Origin: Deltaproteobacteria bacterium
GTDB taxonomy: Bacteria > Myxococcota > Polyangia > Haliangiales > Haliangiaceae
Assembly: GCA_018262455.1 (NCBI GenBank)
Contig: JAGSPR010000154.1
Span: 1 to 16,454, forward strand
Direction of reading: 5' to 3'
DNA length: 16,454 nt
Shown: positions 1-9,722 of the stretch, one piece after another
Numbering within the stretch: position 1 is the first letter of the stretch
Layout of the letters: each line of letters opens with the position of its first letter
Notes under the pieces: generated by a model
The model's database searches: none
The model's input: the letters and a program-made list of their open reading frames with translations, nothing else
Told to the model about the DNA's origin: nothing
Made by a program: the position numbers and the translations under genes

Positions 1-252
1 GTCGATCACGCCGAGCTCGTAGACGGGGACGATGTTGCCGTGCGTGAGCGTGACGAGCGTCTTGGCCTCGGTCACGAACAGATCGACGAAGTGGCGCTGC
101 CCGGTGAGCTTTGGATGGATCTGTTTGATGACGAGCTGCTTCTCGAAGCCTCCCGGACCGACGAGCTTGGCGAGGTAGATCTCGGCCATACCGCCGGTCG
201 CCAGCTTCTCGGTCAGGAAGTACTTGCCGAACGTCGTCGGCAACTCCGTCAT
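1..252 (-). CDS. Serine/threonine protein kinase, N-terminal fragment (partial)
   Basis: Read on the minus strand from an ATG at 252, this gives 84 residues beginning MTELPTTFGKYFLTEKLATG, then leaves the window. The segment matches the N-lobe of a Hanks-type (PknB-like) kinase: a glycine-rich ATP loop (LATGGMAEIYLA, about residues 17-28), the beta-3 lysine in VIKQI (Lys43), a plausible helix-C glutamate (Glu62 in VTEAKT), and the HGNIVPVYELG strand typical of this family (71-81). It would phosphorylate Ser/Thr on protein substrates using ATP. The catalytic HRD and DFG motifs and any sensor or membrane domain lie outside the window, so its signal and targets are unknown. The GGMAE form of the loop is common in myxobacterial kinases. 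It is divergent from the lipoprotein gene with only 15 bases between the two start codons. No clear Shine-Dalgarno precedes the ATG. Confidence 0.9.
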   Translation of the reverse strand, partial: MTELPTTFGKYFLTEKLATGGMAEIYLAKLVGPGGFEKQLVIKQIHPKLTGQRHFVDLFVTEAKTLVTLTHGNIVPVYELGVID

Positions 253-267
253 CGCGGCCAATGTATC

Positions 268-2181
268 ATGCAGCCGGTGATCGCTCTGCGTGGGCTCCTG
301 ATCATGGCTGCCGTTGGCACCGGTTGTGGAGATCCGCCCGCGCACGTGACCCTGGTGCCGGTGCTCGTGGGGGACACCGGATGCGGGCAGCCGGCCGGGG
401 CGAACGCCCTCGCCGTGACGGCCTACAGCCCGGCCGGCGAGGTCACCCGGGCGGTGCCGCTCGACCAGGCCGTGGATCTCGCGGATCTGCCCGATGACAC
501 GATCCAGCTCGGGGTCGAGGTCGTGATCGGTGGCGGCGTGATCGGGGCCGCGGGCAAGACGTCGCCGCTGGCATTCGGCGAGCTCGCCGATGGTGTGGTG
601 ATCCCGATCAGGATGGCCCCGCCGGGCGGGTTCTGTCCCGCGGGGCCGCTCGGCGAGCCACGCCTCCAGCCGTTGATGGCGCGGGCGGGAGACGGCGCGC
701 TCGTCGTCGGAGGCCTCGGCGAGTCGGGGCCCACTTCGACGGCGGAGTTCTACGATCCTGGGACCGGCACGTTCGCGCCGGTGGTGGTGCCCGATGCGCT
801 GGTCGACGCGGTCAACGGGATGGCCGGCAGCGTGCTCGCGACGCTGCCCGATGGGCGCGTGGTGCTCACCGGCGGTTCTCGCGGGCTGCTCGCCGTGTTC
901 GATCCGGCGACTCGGGTCTTTGGCTCGACGTTCGCGCTCGCGCCCCAGCGCGCGTTTCACGGCGCGATCGCGACCGACGGGTCGCACGTGCTGGTCGCCG
1001 GTGGTTGTCACGGGGTCGACAGCGGCGGCTGTGACGGGACGCCGCTGCGCTCGACCTTCGTCTACGACCTCCAGGGTGAGGATCCGGTGAGCGGACCGAA
1101 CCTGACGAGTGACGCGCTGCTGGAGGGGGCGCAGCTGTTCGATGTCGGCAATGGTTTCGTGCTCGCGGGTGGCTTCGGGACGCCGGGCGAGGCCCAGCGG
1201 TTCCAGCTGGGTGATCGCGATGCGATCAAGCTCACCGGGCTCGCCACGCAAGTGACCTCGCTCGATGGTGGCGCGCTGCTGACCGCGTTCGATCGTGACG
1301 CTGCCCCGGCGAGCGGTCCGGTGACGATCCTCACCCCCGAGGCGGCCGTGGTGGGCGCGAAGGAGGGTCCGGGGCTCGCTGGCGCGCGCCTCGTAGCACT
1401 CGAAGATGGCTCCGTGCTGGCGGTCGGCGGCGATCCGGCCGAGGTCGACGGTGTCGCGCGCGTGGCCCGCTACAACCCGACCCGCGATCGCTGGGAGCAG
1501 ACGCTGCCGACGACGACTTCGCGGGCGCCCGGCTCGCCGACCCCGCTCGATCAACCGGGGGCCCTGGTCGCGCCGGCCGCGATCCGGCTCGCCGATGGCA
1601 CCGTGCTCGTGCTCGGCGGCGAGGCTGCACCGTCGGTCCGCGCGTGGGTCTATCGGCCGTCGCTGGTCGGCGCGACGACCGGATCGATCACCGTCCTGCC
1701 GGCGAGCGACACCAGCCCCGGCGTGCTCACCGCCCCCGATCCCCGCACCGTGACCCGAGGGACGGGCTGGGTCCTCACCGCACCGGATGACACGCTCGTC
1801 GCCCGCGCGCTCGTCGGGGGCCCGCGGCTGGCGCGCGGCTCGATCACGACCACCGTGACCGTGGACACCGGGGGCGTCGCGCTGATCGCGCAGCAGGTCG
1901 CGCCCGATCGTGCGCTCGTCGCGCACCTCGTGGCCGGCGAGCCAGCCCGGCTCGAACAGCTCGGCACCGGCACGGTGTGCACGGGCTCGATCGTGACGCT
2001 GGCGACGCCCCCGACGGCGACGGTTGCCACGCTCGTGGTCGGAGGTGGCGTCCGCGTGACCGTCGACAACGAGGTCGTGCTTGCCTGCGATCACGCCGCC
2101 ACCACCGCCGGTGCATGGGGCGTGGCCGCGTCAGGTGCGGGAGCCCGCATCACGGTCGCCACGGTCACCGTCGCGCGATGA
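268..2181 (+). CDS. Kelch-like repeat lipoprotein with C-terminal beta-sandwich domain
   Basis: This is a 637-residue predicted exported protein. The N-terminus (MQPVIALRGLLIMAAVGTGC) is a short signal peptide ending in a lipobox-like VGTG-Cys20, so it is probably a lipoprotein; the Gly at -3 is not ideal. After a small beta-rich domain (about 25-120) come Kelch-type blades, recognised by repeated DGxxLVxGG cores followed by a YDP/FDP/YNP-like strand: about 138-170, 187-222, 233-268, 374-412 and 434-463. Residues about 500-637 look like a separate beta-sandwich (jelly-roll) domain, with VRVTVDNEVVLAC and GAWGVAASGAGA strands typical of concanavalin-like folds. Paired cysteines (for example 247/255) fit an extracytoplasmic location. 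The start at 268 was chosen because it gives the signal peptide; GTG 277 is an alternative, and upstream in-frame sequence is antisense to the kinase. The stop codon overlaps a possible start of the next gene (ATGA, 2178-2181), suggesting coupled expression with the barrel and cytochrome genes. No haem motif or catalytic residue is visible; a structural or binding role is inference. Confidence 0.75.
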   Translation: MQPVIALRGLLIMAAVGTGCGDPPAHVTLVPVLVGDTGCGQPAGANALAVTAYSPAGEVTRAVPLDQAVDLADLPDDTIQLGVEVVIGGGVIGAAGKTSPLAFGELADGVVIPIRMAPPGGFCPAGPLGEPRLQPLMARAGDGALVVGGLGESGPTSTAEFYDPGTGTFAPVVVPDALVDAVNGMAGSVLATLPDGRVVLTGGSRGLLAVFDPATRVFGSTFALAPQRAFHGAIATDGSHVLVAGGCHGVDSGGCDGTPLRSTFVYDLQGEDPVSGPNLTSDALLEGAQLFDVGNGFVLAGGFGTPGEAQRFQLGDRDAIKLTGLATQVTSLDGGALLTAFDRDAAPASGPVTILTPEAAVVGAKEGPGLAGARLVALEDGSVLAVGGDPAEVDGVARVARYNPTRDRWEQTLPTTTSRAPGSPTPLDQPGALVAPAAIRLADGTVLVLGGEAAPSVRAWVYRPSLVGATTGSITVLPASDTSPGVLTAPDPRTVTRGTGWVLTAPDDTLVARALVGGPRLARGSITTTVTVDTGGVALIAQQVAPDRALVAHLVAGEPARLEQLGTGTVCTGSIVTLATPPTATVATLVVGGGVRVTVDNEVVLACDHAATTAGAWGVAASGAGARITVATVTVAR

Positions 2182-2201
2182 CTGGTGATACGGTGACCGC
2201 G

Positions 2202-3791
2202 ATGCGAAGGGCGTGCATCGCCGCGGTGCTACTCGCGGTCGCCGCCACGCCGGCCCACGCGTACGAGTTCTGGCTGCGGTCGCAGACGATCGGCCAGGCC
2301 TATCAGCTGCGCGAGTACCGGCTCGTCGGGCCGGACCTGTTCCTCGGCCGCCGCCGCTACACCCAGACGCTCGCGCTGCGGATCTGGGATGTCGGTGACT
2401 TCGCGCGCCGCCGGCGGGAGGCTCGGTTGCCCGACCACGGCCTGCGGATCTCGTGGCAGAGCTACCTCCGGGTCGATCACGACTTCGGCAACTTCGGCAA
2501 TGGCAAGATCTCGATCGCGAACAACCGCCGGCGCGATGCCCTCGACGTCATCCCCGAGCTCGACGAGTCGCTCATCGACCTCGATCTGCTGTACGGCTAC
2601 CTCGAGCTGTCCGGGATCGCCGACGATCGGATGACGTTGCGGCTCGGGCGCGTGCTCGCTGACGATGGCTGGGGCACCACGGCGGTCGACGGTGCCGCGG
2701 CACGGCTCGAGCTCCCGCAGCCGCTCGCGATCTCGGCGTCTGCTGGCCTGCGCGTGCGCGCGAAGTCCCCACTCGGGATCTCGGCGTTCGAGCTCGACGG
2801 CACGTCGGGCGCGGGCTGTCGCGAGTACGTGGAAGCCGCCACGCCGGGCACCGGAACGTGGAAGCTCATCGACCGCAACCGCGTGATCGAGAACACCCGG
2901 TTCTCGAGCGACTTCGAGTACTGCCCGCAGCGCGAGGCGCTGCAGCCGACGGTCGGGCTCGCGATCGCGACCTCGCGGACGCGCCGGTTCGGCGCCGAGC
3001 TCGGCTATCGGCGCACCTGGTCGTCGACGGTGGGCCTGATCGGCGCGGTCGATCGACTCGACGTTGCCGACCGCGGCCTCTACCCGAACGAATTCGGCCA
3101 GGCTCCGGGCCGTGGCGTCAACGAGGAGCACTTGCACGCGCGGCTCCACGGCGAGCTCGCGCATGGCGACCTCGCGATCCAGCCGTTCGGCAACGCGCGG
3201 TTCTCGATCCTCCATGCCGCCATCGATCGACTCGATGCCGGCGTCCGGCTGCACGATGGCGCGCACTCGCTTGAGCCCACGGTCGAGTACTTCCTGCCGA
3301 CCTTCGATGGTGACTCGATCTTCAACGTGTTCTCGATCGAGCCGACCACGGACGTTCGCCTTGGCTATCGCTACGATGGCGTGGTGCGCGCGACCGCGAG
3401 CGGCTGGCTCCGGCGCTATGCGCAGGCGGACGGCTCGGCCCACTCCGGGGGACTGGAGGCGGGTGTCGAGCGCACCATCACGCGCGCGCTCCGCACGCGG
3501 GCCGATGCCCTGTGGGACGACGGGTACGGCGGGCGTCGGGTCGGCGGAAGCGGAGAGGCAGCGTGGCGTGCGCGGGACACGATGTGGCTGCGTGGCCGCG
3601 TCGTCGTGCTCGGCGTGGCCGCGGACGATCGCCCCCGCTACGTGACGAGCTCGACCGTGGTGAGCTCGACCTGGAAGCTCGGGGACGCGGTCGCCCTGCA
3701 CACCGTGATCGAGGCTGACTACGACCAGCTCCATGCCCTCCAGACCCGCGTGATCGGCGTGCTCGATCTCGCGTTCGCGCCCGAGCCATGA
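2202..3791 (+). CDS. Predicted outer-membrane beta-barrel protein
   Basis: The ATG at 2202 gives 529 residues with a classic Sec signal peptide, MRRACIAAVLLAVAATPAHA, with an AHA cleavage site before YEFW. A GGTGA element five bases upstream supports this start. ATG 2178, which overlaps the previous stop as ATGA, is the alternative and adds eight residues. The mature protein has no transmembrane helix but many alternating amphipathic strands rich in Tyr, Trp, Arg and Gly (for example MTLRLGRVLADDGWG, RFGAELGYRRTWSSTVGLI, TDVRLGYRYDGVVRATASGW). It ends with a strand-like RVIGVLDLAFAPEP, as expected of a barrel inserted in the outer membrane. Two cysteines, in GAGCREYV and FEYCPQRE, may pair in a loop. 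It sits directly before a 13-haem cytochrome and overlaps its start codon, so it could be the sheath of a porin-cytochrome conduit, like MtrB in MtrAB. I see no sequence motif that proves that family. A barrel with another role (such as transport) remains possible. Confidence 0.7.
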   Translation: MRRACIAAVLLAVAATPAHAYEFWLRSQTIGQAYQLREYRLVGPDLFLGRRRYTQTLALRIWDVGDFARRRREARLPDHGLRISWQSYLRVDHDFGNFGNGKISIANNRRRDALDVIPELDESLIDLDLLYGYLELSGIADDRMTLRLGRVLADDGWGTTAVDGAAARLELPQPLAISASAGLRVRAKSPLGISAFELDGTSGAGCREYVEAATPGTGTWKLIDRNRVIENTRFSSDFEYCPQREALQPTVGLAIATSRTRRFGAELGYRRTWSSTVGLIGAVDRLDVADRGLYPNEFGQAPGRGVNEEHLHARLHGELAHGDLAIQPFGNARFSILHAAIDRLDAGVRLHDGAHSLEPTVEYFLPTFDGDSIFNVFSIEPTTDVRLGYRYDGVVRATASGWLRRYAQADGSAHSGGLEAGVERTITRALRTRADALWDDGYGGRRVGGSGEAAWRARDTMWLRGRVVVLGVAADDRPRYVTSSTVVSSTWKLGDAVALHTVIEADYDQLHALQTRVIGVLDLAFAPEP

Positions 3792-5017
3792 CGATGAGGC
3801 TCGCCCGCTACCTCCCGATCCTCGCGATCCTCGCGATCGTTGCCGGTCTCGCAGGGCTCGGCACCGCCGTGCTCGCCGACGGCCGGAGCGACGATCGGAG
3901 CGACGATCGCCCCGACGAGTGGTCTCCGATCGTCTACCCGCTGCAGCGCCTGCCACTGATCTTCTCGCATGGCAAGCACCTCGCTCGCGGCGCGACGTGC
4001 GTGACCTGCCATCCGAGCGCGGCGCAGTCGCGGTCCGCGGTCGACAACCTGATCCCCACCGAGGTCCAGTGTCGGGCGTGCCACCCGATCGACCGCGCCG
4101 ATCCCGAGCGCATCGTCGCGGGCGCGCCACCCGCGCAGTGCCGCGCGTGTCACGCCGGGTGGCAGCCGAACCTGCCGGTCGAGCGGGTCTACCTGACGCC
4201 GTCCCCGCTCAAGTTCGCCCACGCTGCGCACACCAAGACCGCGTGCACGACCTGTCATGGCGACCTGGCGCACGTGGCGCTCGCCACCACGCGCCAGCTC
4301 CCGACGATGGCGTCGTGCCTGCGTTGCCACACCAGCGGTGCCGAGGAGCGACGTTGCGCGGATTGTCACCTCGCCAAGCTGGGTGGCCTCCTCGAGACCG
4401 AGTTCGCGCACGGCTCGCTCGTGCCGCACCACACCGGGCTCGGCGACGCCCACGCAGCCGGCTTCGCGAAGGATCATCGCCAGGAAGCTCGTCAGGTCAA
4501 CGCGACCTGCACCGCCTGTCACGATCAGTCGATGTGCCTCGCGTGCCACCAGGGCGTGACCAAGCCGATGGAGTTTCACCCCGGCAACTACGTGCTGACC
4601 CACAGCGTCGACGCGCGCCGCGGCAAGCCCGACTGCTCGGCGTGCCATCGGGCGCAGTCGTTCTGTGTCGGCTGTCACGAGCGATCGGGGGTCGGGATGC
4701 GGGTCAACACGGACTTCAACACGGTCGATCCGCAGCGCGCGTTCCACCCCGCGGGCTGGGCCTCGCGTAGCGGCGGCGCGAATCGCCATGCCGGCGAGGC
4801 GCGTCGCAACGTGACCGCCTGTGCTTCGTGCCACCGCGAGGAGGATTGCCTGAGCTGCCACAGCGCCGAGGCGGGGGCGCTGCGCGCGTCACCGCACCCG
4901 CGGGGCTGGCGGGCCAGCGCGAAGTGCCGCGCACTCGATCGCGGCAATCGCCGGATGTGCTTGCGCTGCCACGTCACCCAAGCGGAGCTCGGCTGCGACT
5001 GGTCCGCGGGGCCCTAG
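3788..5017 (+). CDS. Multihaem c-type cytochrome with 13 CXXCH sites
   Basis: This 409-residue protein carries 13 CXXCH haem-attachment motifs, starting at residues 71, 95, 118, 153, 177, 190, 241, 250, 283, 293, 345, 354 and 391. Two FxHxxH segments before haem motifs (FSHGKHLARGATCVTCH and KFAHAAHTKTACTTCH) are typical of the cytochrome c3/c7-like superfamily and supply distal His ligands. Residues 8-30 are a hydrophobic export signal, with likely cleavage after AVLA; an uncleaved anchor is possible. Haem is attached in the periplasm, so it is an electron carrier there or at the outer membrane. The start ATG overlaps the stop of the barrel gene (ATGA, 3788-3791), indicating translational coupling. 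The pairing resembles MtrA-MtrB-type conduits, in which a decahaem cytochrome threads a barrel, but this protein has three more sites. The linker after the signal contains RSDD twice, from a 12-base duplication, and the signal itself holds a 9-base ILA repeat. The C-terminus has extra cysteines (380, 403) outside haem motifs. Confidence 0.88.
   Translation: MTMRLARYLPILAILAIVAGLAGLGTAVLADGRSDDRSDDRPDEWSPIVYPLQRLPLIFSHGKHLARGATCVTCHPSAAQSRSAVDNLIPTEVQCRACHPIDRADPERIVAGAPPAQCRACHAGWQPNLPVERVYLTPSPLKFAHAAHTKTACTTCHGDLAHVALATTRQLPTMASCLRCHTSGAEERRCADCHLAKLGGLLETEFAHGSLVPHHTGLGDAHAAGFAKDHRQEARQVNATCTACHDQSMCLACHQGVTKPMEFHPGNYVLTHSVDARRGKPDCSACHRAQSFCVGCHERSGVGMRVNTDFNTVDPQRAFHPAGWASRSGGANRHAGEARRNVTACASCHREEDCLSCHSAEAGALRASPHPRGWRASAKCRALDRGNRRMCLRCHVTQAELGCDWSAGP
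3884..3907 (+). repeat. Perfect 12-base tandem duplication inside the cytochrome gene
   Basis: The unit CGGAGCGACGAT occurs twice back to back and encodes RSDD-RSDD, followed by a diverged third copy (RPDE). It lies in the acidic linker just after the export signal, where length change should be tolerated. A second short repeat, CGATCCTCG in about 2.6 copies at 3816-3838, encodes the ILAILAI run of the signal peptide. Both look like slippage products. Confidence 0.85.
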
Positions 5018-5037
5018 CGCGACGCGCGCCCGCGCGG

Positions 5038-6546
5038 TTACCCGGGTTTGCCGAGCCGGTGCGGGACATGGAGACCGCAATTACGGTGACCGAGCTCGAT
5101 CGCCTCGGTGTCACCGACCGCCAGGGCTTCGGCGAGCAGCCACTTCGAGATCGCGTGCGATAGGGCGTACTCGTTGCGCGCGTTCCACAGCCACGCCGCC
5201 ATGTTGCTGCCGGTCGAGAACGCGTGAGGGAACGCGAGCCGGCGGAGCTCGGTGCCGCCCGCCTCGACGGCGACGTCGTACGCGGCCTGGAGCGCGATGA
5301 ACTCGCGCCACTCGTCGATCGCGGCGTGGGCCTCGCCGTCGTGGCGGCGTTGCGACCACCGCGTGAAGCCGGTCTCGAGCGCATCGAGCCGGCCATGGCG
5401 CAGCCGGCGGGCGAGGCCATCGCCGACCGGGCCTTGCGAGGCCGGTGCGCCGAGCCGCGCGCGCTCGGCCGCATGGGCGAGCTCGTCCGTGATCGCGGCG
5501 GTGACCTCGCGGAGCGCGCGATCGACGGCTCCGAGCGGCGCGTCGAGCTCGAGGGCACGACGGGCGAGCCAGCCGTGGGTGGCTCCGTCGGCGAGCGCGG
5601 CATCCCAGGCGCGGACCGTGGCAGCGAGCCGGTTCGCGCTCGGATCGTGCGAGCGGAACGCGAGGTGGGCGGCCACGGCGCGCGGGAGCGGGCCACCATC
5701 CACGGGGGCGGGCTCGAGCGAGCCGGCGTCGGGGGCGAGGGCGACGGCCTCGGTTGGCGCCGGTGGCGGCGCGGCCACGACAGGCACCTCGAGCAGCCCG
5801 CGGGTCGTCCCCCGGTAGGGCGCGAGCAGCCACCGGGCACGCAGCTCGGAGGGGCTCGGTGCGCCCGCGGATCCGATCCGGCAGCACGCGACACCTTCGA
5901 GGAAGTAGGTCAGCGGCGTGGCAGGCCAGCGCGCGGCGAGGGCGTCGCTGGCAAGCTCGCTCCACGCCCCGCGCTCGGCGGCATCGGTGGCGAGCCACTC
6001 ACCGGCGAGCTCGCGGACCGCCGGGTGATCCTCGATGAGCATCGCGACCGAGCGCAGCAGCGGGCGCGCGGTGTCGGCATCGCCCCGACCGGCCGCGACC
6101 AGGGCGGTGACCACGACCTCGCCGTCTCCGAGCGGCTTGCGTGCATCGCGCCGCCTCGCGATCCACGCCTCGGCCGCCGGGGATGGCCGGTGCGCGAAGG
6201 CCCATGCCGCGACGCACAGGCCATAGGCCGGGGCATCATCCCCGGGTCGCGACAGGAGGCCGGCGTAGTAGCCGACGCGGTGCCAGCCGAGCGGCACGAA
6301 GAGGTGGCGCGCGAGCGGCGACGCGATCACGGGCAAGATCATGAAGCCGGCCATCGGGATCGAGAACCACCACAGCCCGACGCCCCACAGCAGCAGCACG
6401 ATCGACGCACCGAGCGCGATCATCAGCGACGCGAGCACGCCGGCGACCGCGCTCCACGCGAGGTAGTGCCAGCTCCGCGACCGGCGGCGCGCCGTGATCG
6501 CCGCCTGATGGACCCGCATCAGGATGACGTAGGGCAGGGCGTACAC
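5038..6546 (-). CDS. Two-helix membrane protein with large helical cytoplasmic region, Hsp70-operon partner
   Basis: This 502-residue protein starts at GTG 6546, directly abutting the TAG stop of the J-like gene (6547-6549). A strong Shine-Dalgarno (GGAGG, six bases upstream) fixes this start. An Arg/His-rich N-terminus (about 11-27) is followed by two hydrophobic helices, about 30-52 and 55-77, then LARHLFVPLGWHRVGYYAG. The remaining 400 residues are mostly helical, with Ala-rich pairs such as YGLCVAAWAFAHRPSPAAEAW and ALVAAGRGDADTARPLLRS that suggest TPR-like hairpins (about 105-215). A Pro-rich linker follows (PPPAPTEAVALAP, about 258-285), then another helical block containing FTRWSQRRHDG and WLWNARNEYALSHAISKWLL. 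I do not recognise the family. By analogy with DjlB/DjlC next to HscC in Escherichia coli, where membrane-attached J proteins serve a specialised Hsp70, it may anchor or supply clients to the adjacent Hsp70; that is inference from gene order. It converges on the cytochrome gene with a 20-base gap. Confidence 0.72.
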   Translation of the reverse strand: MYALPYVILMRVHQAAITARRRSRSWHYLAWSAVAGVLASLMIALGASIVLLLWGVGLWWFSIPMAGFMILPVIASPLARHLFVPLGWHRVGYYAGLLSRPGDDAPAYGLCVAAWAFAHRPSPAAEAWIARRRDARKPLGDGEVVVTALVAAGRGDADTARPLLRSVAMLIEDHPAVRELAGEWLATDAAERGAWSELASDALAARWPATPLTYFLEGVACCRIGSAGAPSPSELRARWLLAPYRGTTRGLLEVPVVAAPPPAPTEAVALAPDAGSLEPAPVDGGPLPRAVAAHLAFRSHDPSANRLAATVRAWDAALADGATHGWLARRALELDAPLGAVDRALREVTAAITDELAHAAERARLGAPASQGPVGDGLARRLRHGRLDALETGFTRWSQRRHDGEAHAAIDEWREFIALQAAYDVAVEAGGTELRRLAFPHAFSTGSNMAAWLWNARNEYALSHAISKWLLAEALAVGDTEAIELGHRNCGLHVPHRLGKPG

Positions 6547-6873
6547 CTAGGGCCTCCACCCGAGCGCGCGTCGCAGCCCGGTGAGCACCGGCGCGCGGTG
6601 GGCCGCCGGTGGCGCGGTCCGCCGGATCGGCGGAGCGTTGCGCACCCACAGCTCGGCGATCAGCCGGCGATACGGATCGCGGAGCGCCGCGACCGCCGCG
6701 CGTACCGCCTCGGCCGTCCGTGGCTGGGGCCCGAGGGGGGTGTCGTACGACTGGGCGCCCTCGAACGCGAGCTCGAGCATGCCGAGCAGCTTCTGGGCCT
6801 CGCGCTCGATCTCGATGCGGCTCGCGTCCGGCGACAGGCCGAGCACGAAGAACGGGTTGTCGACGATCGACAT
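6547..6873 (-). CDS. J-domain-like protein lacking the HPD motif
   Basis: This is a 108-residue soluble protein starting at ATG 6873. Residues 6-31 (NPFFVLGLSPDASRIEIERE, then AQKLLGML) match the opening of a J domain, where xPYxVLGL-x4-s-x-xEI-xxAYrkL is usual. Residues 55-76 (EAVRAAVAALRDPYRRLIAE) match the later helix with its LxDPxrRxxYD-like ending. Between them, where J proteins have the invariant His-Pro-Asp loop that triggers Hsp70 ATPase, the sequence reads AFEGAQSYDTPLGPQP, with no HPD. It is therefore a J-like protein that may dock on the Hsp70 without stimulating it in the standard way. The C-terminal 30 residues are Pro/Arg-rich and probably disordered. It lies nine bases after the Hsp70 stop and abuts the start of the membrane-protein gene, so it is almost certainly co-transcribed with both. 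The J-like assignment rests on pattern matching by eye. Confidence 0.7.
   Translation of the reverse strand: MSIVDNPFFVLGLSPDASRIEIEREAQKLLGMLELAFEGAQSYDTPLGPQPRTAEAVRAAVAALRDPYRRLIAELWVRNAPPIRRTAPPAAHRAPVLTGLRRALGWRP
6553..6560 (-). promoter_or_regulatory. Strong ribosome binding site for the GTG-started membrane protein gene
   Basis: On the minus strand the sequence reads GGTGGAGG, then CCCTAG, then GTG. The GGAGG core is six bases from the GTG at 6546 and lies within the last codons of the J-like gene. It decides the start of the 502-residue protein and supports translation following that of the upstream gene. Confidence 0.7.
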
Positions 6874-6882
6874 GGCTTGAGG

Positions 6883-9324
<2,442 letters not shown>

Positions 9325-9370
9325 GCCGCGAACCTAGCACCTGTGGTCGGGCGGAGGTCGGCCGGACTTG

Positions 9371-9694
9371 CTAGGGCCGCGCGAACACCACGAGCACGAG
9401 GACGATTGCCGCGAGCATGGCGATGCCGACCGCCACGAGGATCCCGTTGCGCTTGGCGCGCGCATGGTGGTCCTTGACCAGCTGCCGCATGTTCTCGCGC
9501 ATCCCGAGGCCGAGGACCTGCTCGGCCGCCTGGCTCTGGACCCGCATCAGCTGGGCCGTGGTCGAGCGGTACCGGGTCACCGCCTGATCGGCCCCACAGA
9601 TCTTGCAGGTCACGCGGGCTGCCAGCCGGGCGCCTTCGGGTATCCGGATCCCGGCCGCGCCACAGGCTTTGCACAGCGACAGCTCCGTCTCCAC
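9371..9694 (-). CDS. Small zinc-ribbon protein with C-terminal transmembrane helix
   Basis: Starting at GTG 9694, this is a 107-residue protein. Two CxxC pairs (CKAC at about residues 8-11 and CKIC at 29-32) in ETELSLCKACGAAG and ARVTCKICGADQ form a likely treble or zinc-ribbon knuckle. A helical middle follows (about 45-75), and the protein ends in a single hydrophobic helix, ILVAVGIAMLAAIVLVLVVF, so it is tail-anchored with the zinc domain probably in the cytoplasm. TTG 9697 is an alternative start one codon upstream. The open frame extends further into infA, but that part is antisense-like and out of frame with IF-1, so it was not used. It sits 28 bases after infA and 46 bases before the Hsp70 start on the same strand. 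I do not recognise the family; the function is unknown, and protein-protein contact at the membrane is only a guess. Confidence 0.6.
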   Translation of the reverse strand: METELSLCKACGAAGIRIPEGARLAARVTCKICGADQAVTRYRSTTAQLMRVQSQAAEQVLGLGMRENMRQLVKDHHARAKRNGILVAVGIAMLAAIVLVLVVFARP

Positions 9695-9722
9695 CAACCC
9701 TGACCCCGCGAAATCGCAGCGC

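Noticed and set aside
40..267. Upstream extension of the lipoprotein gene to an ATG at 40
   Set aside because: This part is antisense to the kinase N-lobe, which has clear conserved motifs, and it would bury the signal peptide inside the protein.
2229..4130. A 633-residue minus-strand frame opposite the barrel and cytochrome genes
   Set aside because: It is Arg-rich with no domain. The plus strand carries a signal peptide, barrel strands and haem motifs.
5023..5036. Hairpin CGCGC-GCCC-GCGCG between the convergent cytochrome and membrane-protein genes as a bidirectional terminator
   Set aside because: The stem is only five pairs, there is no T-run on either side, and such CG runs are common in this composition.
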